Positions 6,407 through 10,454 of a DNA stretch of 10,454 nt are shown piece after piece. The first letter of the stretch is position 1. Each line of letters begins with the position of its first letter. A program made the translations under genes and the position numbers. Origin of the DNA: RQOF01 sp964461135 (lineage in GTDB: Bacteria > Calditrichota > Calditrichia > RBG-13-44-9); assembly GCA_964461135.1 (NCBI GenBank), contig CAYWTB010000124.1, positions 1 through 10,454 of the forward strand, in the 5' to 3' direction. The notes under the pieces were generated by a model. The model saw nothing but the letters and a program-made list of their open reading frames with translations. It was not told the origin of the DNA and ran no database searches.

Positions 6407-6643
6407 CTATTTATATTTCTGTATGGAAATCCCCCAGCTCACCGGATCCCGTTGCAGAGCATCATTCCAATCATTAAAGGCATGGGATTCATCTGTTTTA
6501 AAGTGAAGCCGGTACACACCTGCCGGCAATGATAGTACATCATTAATCTGCCTGTTTTTTGTGATAATTTCCTTTCGGTTTATATAGTGCAGGATCAAGT
6601 ATTTCTGTTTATAATCGATGATAGGGATAAGGGAGTTGGAAGG
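6407..6643 (-). pseudogene. C-terminal remnant of a larger protein
   Basis: The minus-strand frame is open from just below a TAA at 6644-6646 to its stop at 6407-6409. From residue 21 of the ATG-started part (ATG at 6596-6598) it reads V-L-S-L-P-A-G-V-Y-R-L-H-F-K-T-D, then E-S-H-A-F-N-D-W-N and D-P-V-S-W-G-I-S. The pattern 'LPAGxYxLxFxTDxSHxFxDWN...DPxxWGI' near a C-terminus recalls, from memory, terminal modules of large multidomain bacterial proteins that end in a beta-sandwich; I cannot name the family firmly. About 79 codons remain. There is no ribosome binding site at 6598, and the frame is closed upstream, where a plus-strand gene begins at 6670. A truncated gene tail therefore fits better than a free-standing 63-residue protein. 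The overlapping plus-strand frame looks like a shadow. Confidence 0.5.
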
Positions 6644-6669
6644 TTAATTGAAGGGTAATAACAGGTCGG

Positions 6670-7305
6670 ATGAAAGCAGAAGAATTAAAATTAGTTGCAG
6701 AAAAAATCCTGGCAGATTTTGAAAAGTCTCTCGATAATATTGCTTTAATGTCAGGATATGAATACGATAAAAAAACTATAGAACGCCTGGAAAGATTATA
6801 CAATGACCAGATAGAAAAAATTATCCACAATCGTTTAAAGGAATTCCAGGACGATTATATTAAGAGATTAAATGCTCTTTGTGATAAAGCATTGCAGGAA
6901 ATGACGTCCAGTATAGCTCCCAGTGAGACCGTATCGTCAAAGTTGAAATTCTGGTCGGGTATTTACCAATCCAAACCGGTAGAATTTATCATAAAGAAAT
7001 ACCTGGATGCACTAGAGACGAATAATGAAGAATTTATTTATTTTGTGGAAAACGGAATTGTTCGTTCCGATAATTTTGAACCCTATCTTAAACAATTGCT
7101 GGTACTTATAAAACAAAAGAAAAAATTACGTATCCAGAAAGAAACACAGAACGAAATAAACGAATTAAACAAGCTTTATGGTTTTTATATTCAATCGCTT
7201 GAGTTCACAAAATCATTTGGATTAAACCTGACTTATATTCAGAAACTGTTTTCCTCGCTTAACCTGCATTTCCGGGTGCCCTTACGGGAAATTCTAGCCA
7301 GCTAA
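6670..7305 (+). CDS. helical protein of unknown function
   Basis: The 211-residue product has no signal peptide or membrane segment and should be cytoplasmic. It is strongly charged and almost wholly alpha-helical by composition, with heptad-like stretches at about 1-25, 35-80 (T-I-E-R-L-E-R-L-Y-N-D-Q-I-E-K-I-I) and 135-175 (L-L-V-L-I-K-Q-K-K-K-L-R-I-Q-K-E), suggesting coiled coils or a helical bundle. A less charged middle (80-105) contains K-F-W-S-G-I-Y-Q. There is one cysteine (71). No enzymatic motif is visible. A weak AGGT precedes the ATG by only a few bases. Codon use and the uninterrupted length support a real gene. It stands alone: the upstream neighbour is a gene fragment on the opposite strand and the downstream neighbour converges on it. 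A structural or adaptor role is possible but unsupported. Confidence 0.75.
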   Translation: MKAEELKLVAEKILADFEKSLDNIALMSGYEYDKKTIERLERLYNDQIEKIIHNRLKEFQDDYIKRLNALCDKALQEMTSSIAPSETVSSKLKFWSGIYQSKPVEFIIKKYLDALETNNEEFIYFVENGIVRSDNFEPYLKQLLVLIKQKKKLRIQKETQNEINELNKLYGFYIQSLEFTKSFGLNLTYIQKLFSSLNLHFRVPLREILAS

Positions 7306-7337
7306 AACTATTCAATTCTATCAGATGAATCTGAGGA

Positions 7338-7358
7338 GTTTTGAGCCAGAGCCAAAAC
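7338..7358. terminator. weak inverted repeat between convergent genes
   Basis: GTTTTG (7338-7343) and CAAAAC (7353-7358) pair over 6 bp with a 9-nt loop, in the 75-nt space between the helical protein gene and the protease gene. It could act in either direction, but neither side has a clear T-run. Confidence 0.2.
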
Positions 7359-7380
7359 ACCAAAACTTTAACTGATTTTA

Positions 7381-10257
7381 TTATTTCTTAAACAATACCG
7401 GCAGCTCAGCCACTATTTGTTCATCATCATTTTTAAAGAATATTTTACCTGAATAATTACATTCATCCGGAATAAGTTGCGGCGGTTCTTCTAAAAAAAA
7501 CAATAAATCAGTGAGTATGTATGGATATAACGAAAAATGATTTATATTATTTTTTTGCACAATAATCTTTACCGGGTCGGGAAAATAATATTTTTCTGTT
7601 AATAACAATTCCCAGCTGTCTTTGGCTTTTTCCGGGTATGTAAAAGCGGCGATTATTTCCAATGTGTAGATTCCGGACTGTTCCGGTTTAAAAATAAATG
7701 ATAAATTTTTATAATCAAACGCTTCGGTCTTTAGTATTTTATCAGAACTGTCGCGAATGTTCACTGCCATATCAGTAAATAATTCATACGTTTGATGATC
7801 TACATTTAGATTAAATTGAACCTGAGATATCTGTTCATTGATTTCAAAATCCTGATGATAGATAGGCCCGGTGATCTTGCAATTACAAGAGATCTGATAT
7901 CCATCCAGCTGCCCTTCTGCCTCACCACTGAAATATCGGAATACATTTGTTACTCGGAGTTCTCCTCCGGGATTTTGACCTTCCTTATAATTCAATTGTG
8001 AGATGACGGAAGGAATGGATTGAATTCCATCAAAATTGATCACTATATCATAAGTTGAAATCCTTGTAAGATCAAAGTATGCAAAGGGAATGATCTCCCA
8101 GATTCCCGGTACCAGCTGATCACCCGCCACAACTGCAGTGAGCGGTTTATTGTTCTTGGGATCCATGTCCGGCATTCGTAATACCTCCTGTCCGGCGGGA
8201 TTAAAAATATATCCACGTATTCCGCACCACTTGCCAGGGCTGGCCTTAATTTTAACATTCATTGCAGATGCTCCCATGGGAACTAAAACAAAGTAGCGAT
8301 GATATCCCCCAGCTTTTAAAGATTTGCCTTTGATTTTCAAGGTATAATCATTATTAGTATCAAATAAATAAGGTTTAACTACGGTATTAATCATTTCGAA
8401 TTCAGGAATATTTTGGCCCTCGCCGGTGTGTGGATAGGCCCGGATAGTCTCCACATATAATCCCGGTTCTTTAATCAAATTCGGCACGAAATAACCACCG
8501 ATTTTTGCCTGGTTTTCCCCTTTTATATAGGTAGCGGATTTATCCAGCTTGAACCACGGTTGATCGCTTTTTAAATCATAAGCCCGGAAGAAATTAACCT
8601 TTTGATCAGCATTCATCTGATCAGAAAAAAGTACTTTTATTTCATACACCTGTTTTGTATCGGCAGAAGGCAGATAATCGCCAGTTCTCCAATATGCTGT
8701 TTCACCTGAATCATTCTGATAAAATGCATCTAAGGTAGAAACCTCATAATCCAGAACTTTATCAACTTCTCCACGTTTTGCATACATCTTTAGTAATTTA
8801 AACGCTTCGGGTATGTTTGCGACTCCCGTTCCCTGATCCAGATGAGTATATTCCGGTAAAGGTATGGCACTATATTTCAGTGCCCGTTTAATAAGGGCAT
8901 TGTTATAAGGTATTCTTTCCTGGAGAGCGACACTGATCAGAAGAGTAGAGGCACCTGAAATTTGGGGGCAGGCCATAGAAGTCCCCCACATTTTTTCGCC
9001 TTTCTCCCATAAAGGGACGGTCGATGCTGCCGCACCCGGTGCAAGACAATCAGGTTTATTTACCTCTCCTCCTCTAGAACTGAAATGAAAGATACAATCA
9101 TGAGTAATTGAAAAACCATAGTTATCTCTGGCAATGATATAAGGTAATAATGCTCCGACAGAAATGGGCCGAAACGCTGCAGAGGGATCACCGGTACTTC
9201 CTATTCCAGGACCTTCATTGCCATTAGAAAGAACCACCAGAATTTTTTCGTTTTCAGCCATGATCGTATTCAAAAATTTTTCGATATCAGATCTCCCTTC
9301 AACTTCCGAACCGATTCCATAGCTCATAGAAAAAACCACAGGCGTCTGGTGTTCGTGTGACCATTGTACACCAAAATTATAGGCATTAAACATTGCTCCG
9401 GTGGTACTGATACCCCCTGAATAAAGATTATTTCCAATTTTTGCCGATATAATCTGGGCTCCCGGTGCAATACCATTCAGGGTAGGTTCTCCAAAAACCT
9501 GGTACCCGGCAGCGATACCGGCACAATGCGTACCATGAGAACCATCAGGAATATGTAACGAAGCCATTTTCTGATCAGGATAAATGTTCAGGACTCCGGT
9601 AACAAAGGTTTGTTCATTTTTAGGATTCCTTCCCCGAAAGGTAAACGTATCATAATCATAGTGGTAATTGAAACGGGGTTTATCATCATCAATATTGCCA
9701 TCACCATCCTCATCCAGATAATACACCCAGCGTTTTTCACCTTTATCATCTATCGGGAAGGTTAAAAATGCAAAAATATCATTTTCCTTACCATTATTAT
9801 TAATATCTTTGACTTCTGAATTCTGGAACAATTTTTTCTCATCTATAGCACCCATCCAGTAAACGCTATCAACCGGTTGATATTGTAATTTCTGGAAACC
9901 TCCAAGGTGAATTTTCCCACTGCGCAAAATTAATTCACCATAACTCGAATCATTAGTTGCTTTTTTAAGAGGAATATCCCCCTGCCCGGAAAAATCCCTG
10001 GCATCAATTACTTTTACTTTACCTTCGCTGGTTTTGATCAATCCCGGAACACCCATATCTACCCCGGTATCCACTATAATAATCACCACTCCACGTCCGT
10101 CAAAAGTTGGATGAGCTTTAATAAAATCGTAAGCGCCAATCGTTTTAGTATCCAAGAAGGGCCAAGGAGAAGCGGGAAGCGTTGCGGTCTGAGAAAAACC
10201 TGCTGACAGCAGGCCGCCAAGAATTATTGAAAAGACCAAACTAAGGTAGAATTTCAT
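7381..10257 (-). CDS. secreted S8 serine protease, tripeptidyl-peptidase-II-like subtilase
   Basis: The 958-residue protein opens with a signal peptide (hydrophobic residues about 4-20, likely cleavage after G-F-S at 20-22), so it is exported. The subtilase domain (about 40-485) has the complete catalytic set: Asp63 in I-V-D-T-G-V-D, His241 in G-S-H-G-T-H-C-A-G, oxyanion Asn347 in S-N-G-N-E-G-P-G, and Ser427 in G-T-S-M-A-C-P. About 178 residues separate Asp from His; ordinary subtilisins have about 30, and a long insert here is the mark of the tripeptidyl peptidase II branch. The insert carries two acidic loops like calcium-binding sites, D-I-N-N-N-G-K-E-N-D at 151-160 and D-E-D-G-D-G-N-I-D-D-D at 182-192. 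The remaining 470 residues are beta-rich, as in the C-terminal domains of TPP-II. No propeptide or sorting domain is evident. Such enzymes trim peptides, often removing tripeptides from the N-terminus; specificity here is inferred. GAGGAGGT lies 4-5 nt before the ATG. It is probably monocistronic within the window. Confidence 0.92.
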   Translation of the reverse strand: MKFYLSLVFSIILGGLLSAGFSQTATLPASPWPFLDTKTIGAYDFIKAHPTFDGRGVVIIIVDTGVDMGVPGLIKTSEGKVKVIDARDFSGQGDIPLKKATNDSSYGELILRSGKIHLGGFQKLQYQPVDSVYWMGAIDEKKLFQNSEVKDINNNGKENDIFAFLTFPIDDKGEKRWVYYLDEDGDGNIDDDKPRFNYHYDYDTFTFRGRNPKNEQTFVTGVLNIYPDQKMASLHIPDGSHGTHCAGIAAGYQVFGEPTLNGIAPGAQIISAKIGNNLYSGGISTTGAMFNAYNFGVQWSHEHQTPVVFSMSYGIGSEVEGRSDIEKFLNTIMAENEKILVVLSNGNEGPGIGSTGDPSAAFRPISVGALLPYIIARDNYGFSITHDCIFHFSSRGGEVNKPDCLAPGAAASTVPLWEKGEKMWGTSMACPQISGASTLLISVALQERIPYNNALIKRALKYSAIPLPEYTHLDQGTGVANIPEAFKLLKMYAKRGEVDKVLDYEVSTLDAFYQNDSGETAYWRTGDYLPSADTKQVYEIKVLFSDQMNADQKVNFFRAYDLKSDQPWFKLDKSATYIKGENQAKIGGYFVPNLIKEPGLYVETIRAYPHTGEGQNIPEFEMINTVVKPYLFDTNNDYTLKIKGKSLKAGGYHRYFVLVPMGASAMNVKIKASPGKWCGIRGYIFNPAGQEVLRMPDMDPKNNKPLTAVVAGDQLVPGIWEIIPFAYFDLTRISTYDIVINFDGIQSIPSVISQLNYKEGQNPGGELRVTNVFRYFSGEAEGQLDGYQISCNCKITGPIYHQDFEINEQISQVQFNLNVDHQTYELFTDMAVNIRDSSDKILKTEAFDYKNLSFIFKPEQSGIYTLEIIAAFTYPEKAKDSWELLLTEKYYFPDPVKIIVQKNNINHFSLYPYILTDLLFFLEEPPQLIPDECNYSGKIFFKNDDEQIVAELPVLFKK

Positions 10258-10454
10258 TTCACCTCCTCAAAAACATATTGATTTAATGAAAATATTCGTA
10301 TCAATTTCAAAACTCCATACCGAGTTAATTTTTTAAACATTTTTCAGTTTCAAAAGGGCCTTGATTGGTTATCCCGACACTCGGTTCAAGTCTATTCTTT
10401 GGTTGAACTAAGCCGCTTGGCGGCAGATCCGATTTATATTTTCTGATATTTTTG
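10258..10454. other. upstream region of the protease gene with small hairpins
   Basis: The minus-strand ribosome binding site lies at its left edge (GAGGAGGT, immediately above 10257). Farther out are GTTCAA...TTGAAC (arms about 10384-10389 and 10403-10408) and GCCGC-TTG-GCGGC (about 10412-10424), small inverted repeats in otherwise AT-rich DNA. I found no clear promoter and no gene; the region may continue into a structured intergenic element beyond the window. Confidence 0.35.

Noticed and set aside
6338..6532. Plus-strand open frame of 64 codons
   Set aside because: It has no ribosome binding site, and the antisense frame carries a recognisable protein-like module.
7321..7334. TCAGAT-GA-ATCTGA inverted repeat as a terminator
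   Set aside because: The 2-nt loop is too short for the full stem, few G:C pairs remain, and no T-run follows.
10370..10430. tRNA gene suggested by GGTTCAAGTC and neighbouring hairpins
   Set aside because: The sequences flanking the T-loop-like part do not pair, and no cloverleaf can be drawn.
1..10454. CRISPR array, transposase, phage genes, toxin-antitoxin pair or restriction system
   Set aside because: No regularly spaced direct repeats and no proteins of these classes were found in any frame examined.

Overview
This is a bacterial chromosomal window, AT-rich overall, of ordinary housekeeping and envelope genes separated by long, partly decayed intergenic stretches. Strong Shine-Dalgarno sites (slyD-like gene, S8 protease, 85-aa membrane protein) argue against a typical Bacteroidota genome, where such sites are rare. 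A secreted tripeptidyl-peptidase-II-like protease, a plant/chlamydia-type MnmA and lipoproteins with short lipoboxes would fit a Gram-negative of the wider FCB group (Marinimicrobia, Calditrichota, Ignavibacteria and relatives). That placement is inference; no rRNA or other marker is present.

Layout. Positions 1-561: the 3' end of an unidentified gene, then, 3 nt later, a small lipoprotein. 900-2108 (+): a membrane-anchored calcineurin-like phosphoesterase, convergent with 2150-2641 (-), a SlyD-like FKBP-type prolyl isomerase with a His-rich tail. 2642-3049 is a divergent promoter region. 3050-4105 (+): mnmA, the tRNA 2-thiouridylase, followed by a terminator-like hairpin. 4554-5195 (-): a clearly broken pdxH (pyridoxamine 5'-phosphate oxidase) with two compensating frameshifts and one nonsense codon. 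5196-6042 holds no intact gene but has a cluster of strong hairpins and a piece resembling the 3' end of a tRNA. 6043-6300 (+): a two-helix membrane protein. 6407-6643 (-): the C-terminal remnant of a larger protein. 6670-7305 (+): a helical protein of unknown function. 7381-10257 (-): a 958-aa secreted subtilase related to tripeptidyl peptidase II. 10258-10454: its upstream region.

The genes do not form one pathway. slyD-like, mnmA and pdxH concern protein folding, tRNA thiolation and vitamin B6 metabolism; the phosphoesterase, lipoprotein and protease are envelope or secreted products. The recurring theme is gene decay: one well-documented pseudogene, one gene fragment and at least one further possible remnant. 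I found no CRISPR array, phage, toxin-antitoxin pair, transposase or obvious new defence system. The least explained parts are the structured element at about 5454-5610, the degraded intervals, and the unusual metal-site residues of the phosphoesterase.
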